A stretch of DNA of 64,000 bases from the NCBI GenBank assembly GCA_000181795.3, contig CM012953.1:6716063-6780062 (forward strand), read 5' to 3'. Below, in pieces: positions 12,709 through 26,821 of this stretch. The DNA is from Trichinella spiralis (Eukaryota > Nematoda > Enoplea > Trichinellida > Trichinellidae). The position numbers were made by a program, and so were the translations under genes. Position 1 is the stretch's first letter; every line of letters begins with the position of its first letter. A model generated the notes under the pieces. That model searched no databases. It was not told the origin of the DNA and saw only the letters and a program-made list of their open reading frames with translations.

Positions 12709-13955
12709 GAAATAGCGTGCACTCCGCACTACTGTTCAAAACAAAACAACACTGAATCGAAAAGCTGAAATTCATAAATTAAAGAAAATGTTTTAATGTA
12801 GTTGTTTTAATTTTTAAACAATTTAAACTGTTGCCATTCATGTTTAAAATACATACAGTATTTCTTCATTAAATACATTAGAATTTAACTTTAAACCATT
12901 AGTTAAAATTTAAACAAACGTTTCTTCAAATGCTACATTCAGAATTTTTAACATTTGGCTTTGAAATGTAAGGATGCATCATAAAATTTGGAACTTGAAG
13001 AGTAATGTTTTATGCATGTACTTCATTCGATTAACAACATTGTCCATTGCAGAGTTTTGAAGGTTTCCTAAACTGCTGTGAAGCCATTCATTTTAAATAG
13101 TTTTTTTTTGATAACCCAGTTTTAAAATTTTAAGCTCAACTGAATTGTCAGTTATGAAAAAAAATTTCCAAAGTTATAAAAAAAATCTGCTTTTTGTTTT
13201 TCAAAGTTGGTCAGTTATGTTTGAAATAGAAAGAGTTTTTTCGAAAGCTTTGAAAGAATTCTTGAGCATAACGTCAGTGCTACTTCAGCATTGCAGCTTA
13301 TTTTTAGTGCAACTTCTTTGTCAGATAATTTAAGAATGATTTTAAAAAATGTATCATCTTTCAGAATTTGCTTTAAACTTTTAACTGTTGACATAATTTT
13401 GAAGACTGTTATTTAACATTAGAATGTAAAAATGAAAAAAATCCCTACTCTCAAAAACCAATTAATTCACATCATTTATATTAACGGATCATATGTGCAT
13501 GTGAACAGCTGGTTGTAGGCCATCTTATAACTTATACATTACGATGTTTAAGCGTAGCTCAGTTTAACCAGGCGTTTTAGAATAATTAGCAGTTTATGCA
13601 TTTGTTATTTTCTATTTTTCAGAACAATCTTTTCATTCAAATAAAGTTCAGTTGATTAAATTAGCAACGAAGCGTTTATTTTAGTTGAACCTTTTTTATC
13701 GCCATACTTTTGCTTACGTCATTCAATTGCAAGCTTTGATTCAAATTTATCGATTTTAATGTTTGTAATTGAAAAATTTCATTTTCATCTAAACAGAAAA
13801 AATTACATGATAATTACAAAGTAGTTATCATGTAAATTATAATATTATGGTTGACAGTCGTTTGAAAAGTGCGACTGTCATGGAAGCACCAATGATAGAT
13901 AATTTATGAACAGTTTTTAAGTTTATCCCCTTTTTGAAAGTAAACGAGTGGCATA
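12709..13955. other. Intergenic stretch
   Basis: AT-rich spacer between the receptor 3' end and the kinase 5' end, both on the minus strand. It should hold the 3' UTR of the receptor and the promoter or 5' exon of the kinase. I can read no further coding exon in it. Confidence 0.5.
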
Positions 13956-15555
13956 TTAATCTCTTGATTGATACAGATGTCTCATGGAAAGTCTTCTGGT
14001 TCCAGATTTTCGGCGACATTTACAAAGAACGATGTCTTTGAAGCAACGTCGAAAGTCTTGATTGCAAAAGCAGTAAATAAGTGGATTGACAAGGGAATTA
14101 AAATAGCCCAGCCACAGAAACGCATCTGATAAAGCGGGTGAAATTGGACATGAAAATTTGGCGCTGCTGGTTTCGTACAAATTTTCAGAAACGGAAAGCG
14201 TGCTTGGTACTTGGAAATTTTCCGCCAAATTTTCTTTGAGCTTTCCCACGCCAGGATGCGCGTGGCAAATTGGCTCGATGAGATGCAAGGTGAAGAACGG
14301 AAGCCAGCATACGGTGAAGCCGCTCACCACTATGCAAACAACCACTATCGCCCGACGTTCTTTGGCTTGCAGGGATGAAGCGAACAGGCGTCTTGTTATT
14401 GAGATTTCATTGTTGAAGAGTCCTGAAAATGAATGGAACCTTCTGCCGGCTTCTGGACCACCACTGTCGTGGCTGTGACGATTATTTGAAATCACAGCAA
14501 ACGCTTTTCTGCTTTGTTGATTAGTTTGACAAAACGAAGAACTCGTTTTCAACGGTTTTGCAATCCTTGCTTCACTCATAAAAGGGCCAGTTGTTGTATT
14601 AGTGGCAATAGTGGAAAATGAGCGTATTGTTCTTCCTTTGGGTTGAGCTTTGCAAACGCGTCTTGCGCGACCACTTCCATTTGGGGATAACAGCTGCAGT
14701 GTTGACTGTGTCCAGCTTAAAACTGTAAAAAACGAACCGAATATGATGCATCCGGAAAATCCATCAGCCGGACTGTTCGATGGGCGTTGGGCATTGCCCA
14801 GAGATGTTCTGTTCGAGTTGTCGCTTGAGAGCACAACTGATTGTGATTTTTCACTCAGGGATTGCTCGATCAATGCGTGCTGCAATGGTTTCACCTCAGA
14901 CAACCGATTGCATTCACTGTTCAGACTGTCTATGGTTCTTAACCTGCACCGTATTACGCGAACAATTTTGCAATAAACGAAAAGAATAAGCATTAGTGGA
15001 ATGTAAAACGAAGCCATTGATGAATAAATTCGGTACGAAAGCATAGTCGGATAAGTACAAGAATCAAGCTGATCAGGAAACTCCCACGCCGGAATTACTA
15101 GCGGTAAGCTTGAAATCAAAAGCGCAATGCACCAAACAAACAGCAGTGCGGTTATTGCAAGACGCCTCGTTTGTCGACCTTTGTATTTCAGTGGATCAGT
15201 GATGGCAAAATACCTGTCCAAACCGATAATGCACAAATTCAATATTGAAGCAGTGCAGAGGAGAACATGAGCTGTGCTCCATAAACGACATATCAACCTT
15301 CCAAATTGCCATGTGTGCTTGAATGCCATATCGATCAAGGCAACTGGCATTACCAAAATTGAAACAAGGAAGTCGGCAGTGGCTAATGAAACGAGAAGAA
15401 TATTCGGTGTCGTCTGCATGCCTCGGTAAACGGATACGGACAAGATAATCAGTCCATTTCCAATAATTGCAAACAGACACATTACTGCAAGCACGATCAC
15501 CCAAACCAGGGTCAGCCAGTGCATGCCAGTTAATGCTGATTTTAGATGATGCAAT
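13956..15555 (-). CDS. Class A GPCR, biogenic-amine receptor type (5' exon missing)
   Basis: One uninterrupted frame of about 522 codons from the first ATG (15524) to the stop. The frame runs upstream to an ag acceptor at 15556-15557, so the true N-terminus is probably on an unseen 5' exon. Counting from that ATG, TM1 holds GNGLIIL, TM2 SLATADFLVS, TM3 CTASILNLC followed by DRY at 103-105, TM5 YSSMASFYIP, TM6 FTVCWLPFF and TM7 WLGYFNSLVNPLIY, with a cysteine-rich helix 8 end (FKDIVLCKC). These match D2-like dopamine and related amine receptors, including the TM5 serines. The TM3 aspartate that normally binds the amine is His (residue 86, codon 15267-15269). The third intracellular loop is very long (roughly 200 residues), as is usual for Gi-coupled amine receptors. 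The third extracellular loop is also unusually long, about 50 residues. Family assignment is firm; the ligand cannot be named. Confidence 0.88.
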
Positions 15556-18500
15556 CTGCTATTAGCAAAATTTTCAGATTACAACACTTACAGGAAACGG
15601 ACCAATATCAATAAGTTGATAGACCATTAACTTTGTATATCTTATTCACGTGTTGGAATCGAACCAATTTTCAAGTTCAACCAAAATTTATTGCAATATT
15701 ATTTATCGTCCACTGTTCTTCAAAATCATTCCATAACTAAATTATAATTTTCATATCACTTGAAAACGATCAAAAATTGAATAAGCAATAAAAACTTTAA
15801 TAGATATTTAAACAAAAATAAATCAATTACACTGAAATCAAAACTACTAATCGATTACTATTTGGATTTTTGTCTTTTTGACGAGGCACATCTGAAAAGT
15901 GCATCTGGAAGTCACATAAAATTCTACGAATAACTTTGGATAAGCATTTAATTAAAATGAACTTTGCTATTAATGTAAACTGAACAGTAAAATTGTAACT
16001 CATAAAATGTAATAAGTTGTAATTTACTATAAGATATCGTTTGTAAAGATGCTTTTAAAGTTTCTGAGAACATTTTTCATATTAAAATAAAATTTTCATT
16101 TGTTTTCTACAAAACTGCATGAACTAAGTTATATTTTTAAAAATTATATTATGTCAATATTAAATAAATATTAAATCTTGGCACCAAAAAAATCAATTAG
16201 CAAAAAATAACTCTTCCACAGAGAAATAGAGAAATTCAAAAAAGCTTCTAATAAGCATGCACGATGATGGTTGCTCTCAGGAGTGCATAAACAGAATAAA
16301 TTTATTAAACGATATATTGAACTTTTTACCTACAGCAAAACTGCCATGCATTTCAAGTAAAGATATTAAGCATGCCAAACATATATGCTAATGATATTGA
16401 ATTATTTTCATCTGAAAGTACAATTTAACAAAAAACGTATTAGATTTTATTATATTTTAATTTTATTACTGCATTATGTGTCAGCTGAAAACTTTTTTAA
16501 ATCATTCTTTGTAATGAAATCTGTCTATTAGAAAATTGACATCCCGTAACTAAATTAATGAGTGTTAGCCGTTAAAAATGTGAGGTAATTTTCGAATTTT
16601 CAAATAACATTCAAAAATAAATAGTAAATAATGCGCATGTTTAGAACAGTTCACTTTTACTAATTATTTTTATTCAAATTATGTAAAACCATTTAAAAGT
16701 ATATCGTATTAATGCGAATTATAGAAAAACTGAGATCTTAAGCCACTCAGCTAAAATAAAACGCTTTTCACAATGTAATTTAATAACAAAATATAAATTG
16801 CACTTTATGTAATATGACTATTTGTTCTAAAAGACTTGATAATTTTATTATTGCAAATGCTATTCACCTACATATCAGCAATCAAACAATGTAAAACTGT
16901 TGAAACTTGCTTTTGGAATATCATATATTAAAAGATGCATATTTAATCAGTTGCACATAAATGCAAAATCAGGAATTAAAATTAAACGGAAATTTAAGTG
17001 CAATAGACAAACTGCTTTATTTATGTTGAATACATGAAAAAAGGAGGAATATTTTTTGAAAAAATGATGTTTTTTCAATTCAGCTGCACGAATACGTGTA
17101 AAGTTGTAAGCAGTGATCAAGCATATGGATATTTATGAATAAAGCTTGCTTTTATTTTGTTGTTACCAATTGGCGAAGAGAACGCACTGGTAGGAAAAAT
17201 GGATTTTTATTTTTTAGACAAAGACAAAGGAAGAAAGAAAATATTTATTAACGTGTTGATTGCTTGTAGATGCTGAATAGCTGTGAATGATTCTATAAAA
17301 CAAAATATTTTTAAAGCAGCAATTAATTACAGTCACTCGTTATTATGCAAAGTATTCATAGTACAGTGTAATGTATTATTTATTAATAGTATACTGAAAA
17401 GTTCTGCTTTGAGAAAGAATTTGGGTAATAAAAATATTAACATCAAACAAATTTTTACTTGAGAAAGAAGTGTAAAAAGGCAGCAATTATGCAAGTAAGT
17501 AGAAGATGGCCTTTTAGCAGATCATGGCAGAAATAAGAGTCAGTTACACCTTCTGAGGCGGGATTTTAAAAACTTTATAATCAATACGACTTGACTTGAT
17601 AATAAGTGATGAAGAGAACAACTATAATGCTAATTAACATCCTTTTGCAGTTAAATGAGGGTATAAAATGTCAGCAGGAAAATGATTGGTCATTTTTCAA
17701 ATCAATGTAAGCAAAAATCAATCGCTATGCAACTGGTCAACTGCAGCTTAAACAACAAAAGTGCTTAAAATGCGTACCACCAACGCGAGCAAATTAAAAT
17801 GCGAATCAAGAGATTGATGAATAAAATGATCTTTTCTCTTTTTCATAAAATCAAATAGACTGATTGTGCAAAACTGTTAAAAGATAGTTCAATTCTTTCA
17901 AATAAATTGAAATGTAAACTGACCTTATAAGGAAATTTGAGGCATTGAAAAGTCGATTATTATTACCTACAAGTGAATAAAGAATATAGGAATTTACCAT
18001 ATTTCCTGATGATTAGATGAAGGTGTTCTTTGGGAACACAAACAAACAACTCATTAAAGTGAGGTTTTCCTCATGAAAAACTTTTCATCTCAATAATAAA
18101 CGCCTACGACAATGGAATTTATTTTCAAATGCAAAAAATTTTGCAATAAGGCTGAAGCTGAGAAAAGTTGCTAGCACAAGGAGCATTCTAATAAAATCAG
18201 AGGAAAATTGTTTAAGTAAAGCAGTTCGTATAATAAAATTTAAGCATATTTTTTGACAGGCGTTAAAAGATCATATTATGCTTTATTTGAATGAAAATTG
18301 TTTTTCAAATCTAATTAGTAATGTAATTCTAGTACTTTGCGATTAAGATGAAGCAAGTTTCGAATGTTTTGAGTAACCTTTAACTTTATGTCACCTTAGC
18401 GCATCAGTTTTAAAATTAAAATGGCAGCTTCAAGTTTACAACAACTTAATTCAAATATTCAAATATATATATATATATTAGCATGACAAAAAAAATTCTT

Positions 18501-18632
18501 AATTACTTCTTTTAATATTAAAATTCCTTCTTTTTCCAGCATTTACACTAAATAATATTATTTTTAATTTTCTATTTAACATTTCAATAAATTAAAAAAC
18601 AACATATCTTTAATGGAACAGTTTAATTTTAC

Positions 18633-18774
18633 TAATCAACAATTTTTTGTCAGCATTACTTGCACTTAGCAAATCATTTGTTGTTGTTGAACACTTCGGA
18701 GTTGAAGTGATAAGTGAAAATGGAATCTTTTTCAAATTATAGCTCTTTGCCAGTCCAAAATCCAAAAATAAAAT
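18633..18774 (-). pseudogene. Isolated kinase-like exon or relic
   Basis: The minus strand shows a good acceptor (gtttatcag), then a frame beginning ILFLDFGLAKSYN and running about 47 residues to a gtaaaa donor. LDFGLAK is the magnesium-binding DFG segment of eukaryotic protein kinases. What follows is rich in Ser, Thr and Lys and does not resemble an ordinary activation loop. It could be a kinase with an insert after DFG (as in CDC7-type kinases) or a degraded copy. I found no catalytic-loop exon (HRD..K..N) upstream nor an APE-type exon downstream within the readable neighbourhood. It is called a relic for that reason, but an exon of a kinase with very long introns is not excluded. Confidence 0.3.
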
Positions 18775-21700
18775 CTGATAAACAACATTGAAATAAATGA
18801 TCACTTCTGCAATGTTTTTAGGATCACACGTTAATAATTAATGCAATTGTAAGGAGTTTTTCCATAAATGTAAGCACGTCAGTTTCAATAAAAATACTCA
18901 AAATGCTGTAATAATTAAAATATATAGATTTTATACTTTTGTGATTTATGTTACAAATAGAATTACTGCAATAAAAATGCAGGCGTATTTTTAGCATTAA
19001 AATTTGAAATATGCAAACTGCAAATTGTGCAAATTATTAATGTTGAAATGAATATTGTGTGAAAGATGCATAAAGCAAAGTATTTTCATTATTGTTTTAA
19101 TAACAAAATTGACCGGAGTGATGCAGATATAGCTAAAATAACATTCAATCACTACTTTGCTGATGACAATTACAAATAATTACTGGTTCATTGATTGGTT
19201 AAATTATTCACAAATTCATTGAACAAAACTGTTTTATAAAGCAGCGGACTGAATTATTATGAAACATTAGAAAATTAAGATTTAGATTAATTTGTAAAAA
19301 TCAGGAACACAGGAGTGAATATTTGTTACATTGCAAGTGAAAAGGGTGCAAAGAATGTGAATGCTTTGTGAGACATTAAGTTCCAACAGCAGTTCAGCAA
19401 CAAATATTTTTTTACTAATTAAAGAAATTGGTTTGAATATAAATTTTCTTCAGTGTTGAAATCACATATGCAAAATCACATTGAGACACTGATAATATAT
19501 AATGATAGAATAAAATGAGGGAAATTCTTTTCTTTTAGCTGTTAGCGAAAAATTCAATTAGTTTGAAATTTTTTAAAAATACACTTATAATAAACAGGAA
19601 CGTGTTATTTTGAATGAATAATATTTCAGAGTAAATAAAGTGTGTTTGTTCACAGCCTATATATATACCTTATGCTTAATATCAGGCAAAATTATCTTTT
19701 TACATTACAATTTAAAATTAAATCCAACTGTGTTAAAATTTAATATTCTTTATAATTTTTTTTAATTTACACACAAAAAAAATTAAATTAAAAACATTTA
19801 ACTTTAAATGAGAGAAGAAATTAACATTTTGTGTGATGTCAAATTGAAAATAAAGTGACAAGTTTTATTTAAAATTATTCATAAATAAAAGTTTTTTTTT
19901 CGTAAATAGTAGCCTGAATTTTATCAGATTCAGATTCTTATAAATTTCCAAATATGCAAAAATATAAATTCCTTCTCAAATTTTAACAAACATGCTGACA
20001 GTATATTAAAAATCCACGTTATTCCAATTTCATAAAAATAAAAGTGCAAAAACTATTCTTTTTGTCTCTGAGCTAGTTCTCATGTATAATTTATATGATC
20101 TTATGAAAATGATTATAAGAAACTGCGATACTGTTATTTTAAAATTTTGTGCAGTTTGGCAGAATTTAGCATAACGACTTAAAACCAAGTGATGATATGA
20201 ATGAAATTTTACAGCATTAGTTCAACATTATCTCACTTTAAAATTCAACAACGATGAATTAGTTATAAGTGTGCATTTTGCATTTTTATGTTTTACTCGA
20301 GAATAATTATGTATTTGAGAAATCAACTGAAATTACTGAAAAATGAAAATGAAAATTTAAATTACCTTATCATACACGCGCGTAAAGCAACGACAGTAAT
20401 AATAAATTTGCATAGAATTTACGATTTAAATTTTAAAATTAATAAAAAAGTAATGTTGCAATGAATTATAAGGAACTGAAAATTTGCACATAAGAAAAAG
20501 ATTATTGGCAATATAAAGAAGACCCAAACGATTGCAGCTTTAAAAATTGGCAACATTTTAAGCAATTAACAATAGATTACAACAATCAAATAAAAATTAA
20601 ACTGGGGAATATATTTCTTTCTGTTTATATTTCTTTTTTGATTGGTTAATAACCTTATTCGTTTTGCAATTCGTAAAATGTTAGATTTCAATAGTAATGT
20701 ATTAACAATTTGTTAATATTAATTCATATTTCAAAGTATAATTTTAAATTTTACCATCACATTTATCGCATTTGTAATGCTATATTTCAAATCAGTTGCT
20801 TGTTAGCAAACTAATTACAAAGAATAGGTTGCCAAAATATAGTGCTGCTTATTTTGGATGGTTTCATGCAGAATTATCAAAATCTTACTTGAACATTGAT
20901 ACACTGCAGAGTGAGAGAAATTTGAATTGGATTTTCTAAATTTGCGACAATCGCTTTTCACTGAAAACCGCAATCGACACTTTTCAAGCAATAAAAGATA
21001 TGCTAATTAAAAGTGAACGATTTAGACCATTTTGATCAGCAGAAAGAGACGCTGATGAAGATAATTGAATAAGTTTGCCTAAAATTGGTTGCATTCTTCC
21101 ATATTCAGAGGGTGCAGTGTTGGATTTTTGTTAGCCGTCCATTGATTTGCAAATCACGAAAAGATACTTGCGCACTTCAAGAAGCACACGAGTGTGCTCT
21201 TAAAATAAATCAATTAAAATTTTAGATTATTTGGTGAAGAAATGACAAATAGCAACCAATTCTCTCGTGGATATACGAAAATTATGGCCAAGAAACATGA
21301 GCCAGCTAGCAAAACTAAGCACAATTACTTTCTATTCTGAACTCGACTGATTTAAACCAATGATCACCATATTACTCTCACTCCCTTTTTCTCTCTTCTG
21401 CGTGTTTGTGTGATAATACTTGATTTTAGTAACAGTTAATTTTGTGTAGTACTTATTTTTATGTCAAATCATTGCAAACATTACAAAGAGGCTTTTTAAA
21501 TAATTTTGCTGCTCCATGGGATGAAACTTTTGCATTCGTGAACAATTAACGAATCATCAGGTAGAATATTCTTATTAAATCTTACATCGGTTGGTAAATT
21601 AGTATTATGATAAAAATCATTCATTATTACTTTATTAATTATGAACAAAATTAACATCACAATATTTTTATTCAGTGAAACAGCATAACTCAAAGTACCA

Positions 21701-24700
21701 TGAATGGTAAAATACAATGCAAAGTATGTCAAAGGTTAAAACTGACAAAGTCAGAGCTCTTACTGTAGCAAAATACATCGCATTCCTCAAATTTTTTCAA
21801 AGATGCACATTAAAACACATCTTGCATGTTTTTTTATCGATTTAATCCATTGTAATTGTAAATTTGTGCATCAAAACAAATTGACCAATTCTTTCGTTAC
21901 TTTTGTCAAACTAAATGCAAAAATTAATTTTTCATTTATTTTCAAAATATTTCCATCCACTATTTTTCATAGTAATAATAGATGGTATAGATGAAAGTTT
22001 AATTGCAAAAATTTTCCCAGCTTTAATCGATAAGATGGAATTTAAATCAATATCAATCTGCTTATTTCAGAATGAAGTTTTGTTTACCTTTGCAACTATA
22101 TGCTGCTGAAAATAAGCTAAGAGTAAGAACTTCTCACTATCACATTGTTTTAAACTTTTCTAACTGAAAATCGATTTTATATTCTTAATAATATCGTCTA
22201 TCATTGGTTCTGAAAAGTGAAATTTTGTTTTCTGTCAGTTCAAAATTAAAGATCGATTGAAATTTTCTCTATCCTGTGAGAGAAGAAACAGCTTCTTTAT
22301 AAAATTAGGGTTGCCTTATATGAATTTAATTTTATAAAGTCATAATTTACACTCAGTTTTTGCAATCCTTATTTCTGTTCTTAATTAAAATAATAATCAG
22401 AAAATCAAAATTAAACAAATTGATTCAATCAGGAGTGTAGCAGTGAAACAGTTGCAATATTATTATAAGTCAATATGTCAATTTTGCTTGCTTGCACAGC
22501 CTAAAGTTTTGCTAATGCAAAATATGCGCAAAATAATAAATTTAAAATTAAAGTCTGCATTGCAATTGCAATTTTAAGCAGAGTGTTCAAAATTATTGAA
22601 AATAAATAGATACAAGAATAGCTTATTAATAAAAAAACGAACTAACATAATGTCGCTCGAGTAGATTTGTAGAGAAGTATGGATCATCTCAAGTAATGCT
22701 GTTTTTAATATTATGCAATATTTGCCATAATCATTCATCTATATGCAGTCTTCAGGGAAATATAAAAGCAATTATTGATCAGCTTACACCCTTAAGATTT
22801 TGAATATTGCAAAGATATGAAATTATTGTTGAGTGATTCATAATTACACTTTTGCTGTAAGTTGTGTTTAAGAAGTTTTGATTTACGATTGATATCTTGT
22901 TCGCACATTAACTAATAATACACAACAGTAGTAACTTCCAATAATCTCTTGTTGCCCAGGTTGCCTTACATTAATGCTTCTTCCATACCATTGTGTTTAT
23001 AATAATAATTTGCTTCTAAGCAATAATTAATTTTTTCCAACTTGTACTACAAGCATTTACTAGAACGATATTTTCTTTGAGGGAATTGAGCATTTTAATT
23101 TAATATAAAAGTCAATTAAAAACATATGCGCAACACAGGAAATGTAAATTTTAAAAAATGTCCTTGCATTCAGCTAAGCAGCACTTCAAAAAAATGCAAC
23201 TAATTTATTTTTGCTAAACTTTGCTCAAAAAATACGCAAAATAACCGTTACCATTTTAAAACACTTTTTATAAATCTGCATACATGCATTTGCATACATT
23301 CAAACATGATTATATTATTTACAACGTCTTATTCAGTTATAAGTCAATTTTCTAATTCTTCTGTACATAAAAAATTAATGTTAAAAATAAATGCTGTTTT
23401 ATATGAGAAAAGAGATCAATTTCATTTCTTTCATGCAATGCACATTTTTTGAAAATTGCAATAATGAAAAAATGCATTACAATAAATAACAACAGAGCTA
23501 CAGTGACAAGCTAAAATACAGAACCATATTAAAAAATATGTTATAAAACAAATAATAGAATATTTTTAATATTATTCAAATTGAACAAAATTGTGTCCTT
23601 TTATTTGGAATTATTTTTTTGGAAATTTGGTTACACACACACAAATGTCCGCAATTGCAGCAAAATAGGCGACAACACTTAGACAAGATAGCAAATTTGG
23701 AAAATTGGTGCTTTTTTAAAGAAAAACTAAATGTTTAAACTAGCTAATATTTCTAAATATTTTTTCATTTTTATCAAAATATTATAAAAATTTGATAATA
23801 TTATTTCAATGAAATGCTTCAACACACATTTATTTATTTATTTATTTATATGTATATAAGATATCATTTTGCAAAATATTGTTGAATAATAAACGCAATC
23901 AAAAAATATTTCTTACTAAAGCGTGCAGTAGAAAGTGAACTTGCTCAGCTGCATACTGCTCTTTGTACGTTAGTAGTATAAAATATGATTAGAAATATTA
24001 AAAAAAAAGAATAGCCTACCAGTTGAGCATGCACGCTACAGTTTAAAAGCAGCAACAAATGAAATGAATTTTAAATGTTTAACAGTTAGCAGTGCATTTC
24101 TCCAATTTGGATTTGCTAAGTTTAATAAATTCAACGTAATTTTCAAATAAATATGATCGAAATGTCAATAAAATAATATCTAGCTCAGATAAATACCGCA
24201 TAAACGTAAAGCAAATCAATGCCAATAGCAGTAGACGCTCTCATTTTGATGCGTCCAAACAATGCTATCAGATTACAATAGAAACTTGTGGCAGAATAAA
24301 GACTACAAATTCACTTATCATCTTCAGTTGAATTTTTTTTCAATTAGAAAATGCATTTTGATTTGAAATATTGAGAAATATGAAATTAAGATAAAATAAG
24401 ATAAATAAACTTATCCACAACAATTTTCAATACAGCAGATAGCTGTCAGTGCTAGTGTGCTATTCTATAAACTGTTTGTTGTTAATGCTCACAGACTGTT
24501 TTGTATTTGAAAACAACTTTGAATATTAGTATCTGCTTTATCTCACTATCTACGTCAGAATATTTCTCACCCATTTCGTTTATATTGTTGATGTTGATGA
24601 ATTAACTGTTTGAATACAAACAATATTGCTTGCTTGAAATTTTTTTGAACAGCATTGTACTGCTTACATTAAAATACAAACGGGAGATGGGAAAATGTCT

Positions 24701-25342
24701 GAGCAATAATACAGATTAGATTCTATCCAATTGCACACGTCAGCATCGACATCAGAACAAATGTATTTGGTTATATAACATGCAAGGTGATAAACACATC
24801 TTACTATTTTTTTCAGATGACCATTTGCAAATATTAGAGAAGCTTTTCCAAGTACCTTTTGCTTCTCTCCACTTGAAGTGAAAAGCAATGAATGGAATGC
24901 TGATGCAAATGTCGTATTCTTATAGAAATCCGCATTCAAAAACGCTTTACGTCTGTAATTTTGTCATTACGTCAGTCACATGAGCCAGCTTCGACAAAGC
25001 TTCTGATGCTCGGTAGCTATGCGGCATTCTCAGCACCGTTCAAAAATAAATACAAAATGACTGTTGATTTCAATTTGAACTTTGCTAGAAAATATGAAAA
25101 TTGTTTGCTCAAAAATATGTACTATAAAGAAAGATCCTACAAAATGACTGATTGTCTGCCAGCTGTGAGCTGAAAACAACGTCCGTGAGCATAATCATTG
25201 TTGTAATTCGATTAGCAGTTTAGCAAATTCAGTTTGTCATTATCGAACAAATGTTCCCTTTATTTCTTGGTACGGAAATAAAACCATCCTCTGCTTGGCA
25301 TCAATTCTTGAAAATAGGCTACTGAATGATTAACAGAAACTA

Positions 25343-25358
25343 CATATATATATATATA
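25343..25358. repeat. Short (AT)n microsatellite
   Basis: An uninterrupted TA dinucleotide run in intergenic DNA, flanked by ac and ca. No function is suggested. Confidence 0.7.
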
Positions 25359-26821
25359 CATGCGCAATTAAACTGCAAAGCATAAAGCTGCACAGTTATG
25401 TTTGCAAAATAAAGCGGTCTATTCTTCAATTATTCAGTCTTTTTATTTGGTTTAAGGTTGGCTTTATTAATTTTAACGCAATTATGTAAATTCAAATAAA
25501 TGATCCATTTGATTCTTATCAAGTCTTCAGCTATATTCATTGCTGTCACAGCTTATTCATTTTTTTCAGTTGTACAATTTTGGTGTTAGCAATAATTTTA
25601 AAAAATTTATTTCATATATGTTCAAAATTGTAAATAATTTCACTTTACTCAAAAATATTAAACTAATCTTTGTTGCATGAAATGAAATCACCAAGTGCGG
25701 AAAAATATTATTACAGTGCACAGATGAACTAGTGGTATTCAAAAGGTTTTTTGCACTAATATGTCCGCGTATACTGCTTTTCCGTGCACAAACGTGCATT
25801 TCAAGCGCAGTGCCATTCAAAATTTCTGTGTTTCAGTGCTTACTAGAAAAAAACATGTAAATGATGAAGTGAAAAAATAGTGTCATGCTTTAGCTCATTG
25901 CAGCAGAGTAAAATTCCACAGTTTCAGAGTTTCTTTTGTTCTACAACAAGGTCAGAATTCGTGAGAAGCAGTTCATCGCATCTGAGCAATAGCAAAAATA
26001 AAAGCTAACAACTGCAATAATTTCGGCATGCAAAGAATTGCTTTATCACATGATTTGGATTTGAAAAAAATAAAAATTAAAAATCAATAATGTAGCCTTT
26101 TTGGCAGTGCATAGCTGTAATTTCTTATTCACTCTTCAAGTTGTGCACTCAGCATGCTTAACGAACGTGCTGATGGTAAAAGTTATTTATAAAATCAAAC
26201 TTTATCGAATTTTTGAATAAAATTGCATCAGTTTTTCAAAAAAAAGTTTTTAAACCCTCCATACATTTTCGATCTGACCAAAGTTGAAAAGCACAAAAGC
26301 AACAAACTCACTGCAAATAATATATACAAATGAACAATTTCTACTTTGAAGTATACATATGATTCACACATAATACACATATCTTAATATGCGAGTACCG
26401 TTTCAGTAAAATGCAAGTCGCTGCAAAAAGAATTACAACTTTATTTCTAAAAAATACATCAATTCGTGCATCTGTTGACAATTAAATTTCAAATAAACAA
26501 CAATTCAATTCAGCTACATGAACAAATATTATTTGTTTATATGCTGATTTAATTTAAAATTATTATTAAATTTTATTAACATTAAATTCAAACACTGTTA
26601 CTACCCTTGTTTAGAAAAGAAAAAAATACTTGAAATTTTCAGACTTCCATAAACAGCTGCTATATAACCTGAGATTAACTCAATACTGCTGCTGAAGCTA
26701 GCCAAGATTGAGATCTAAACAGAACATCCGATTATATCGAACAGCTGAATAAAAAATTTGTGAATAAATTTTTTTTCTCACTATCGTTCAATAAGACGCG
26801 GTGGAAGGAATTATTAATTAA

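Larger units (their letters stand above)
15556..26821. other. Gene-poor AT-rich region (11 kb)
   Basis: No multi-exon gene could be built here. Open frames are short and AT-driven. It presumably contains the promoter and missing 5' exon or exons of the receptor. Simple repeats occur: (AT)n near 18466-18478 and 25343-25358, and TTTA repeats near 23826-23850. One isolated kinase-like exon lies at 18633-18774 on the minus strand. No transposase, reverse transcriptase or long terminal repeat was recognised, though short non-autonomous elements would be missed without a repeat library. Confidence 0.5.

Noticed and set aside
15651-15662. tRNA T-arm-like sequence (ttggaatcgaacca on the plus strand)
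   Set aside because: The reverse strand gives a GGTTCGATTCC box, but no A box or cloverleaf stems could be placed upstream at tRNA spacing.
24664-24939. Minus-strand open frame of 91 residues
   Set aside because: It starts at TTG, has no ATG near the start, no recognisable domain and no splice partners.
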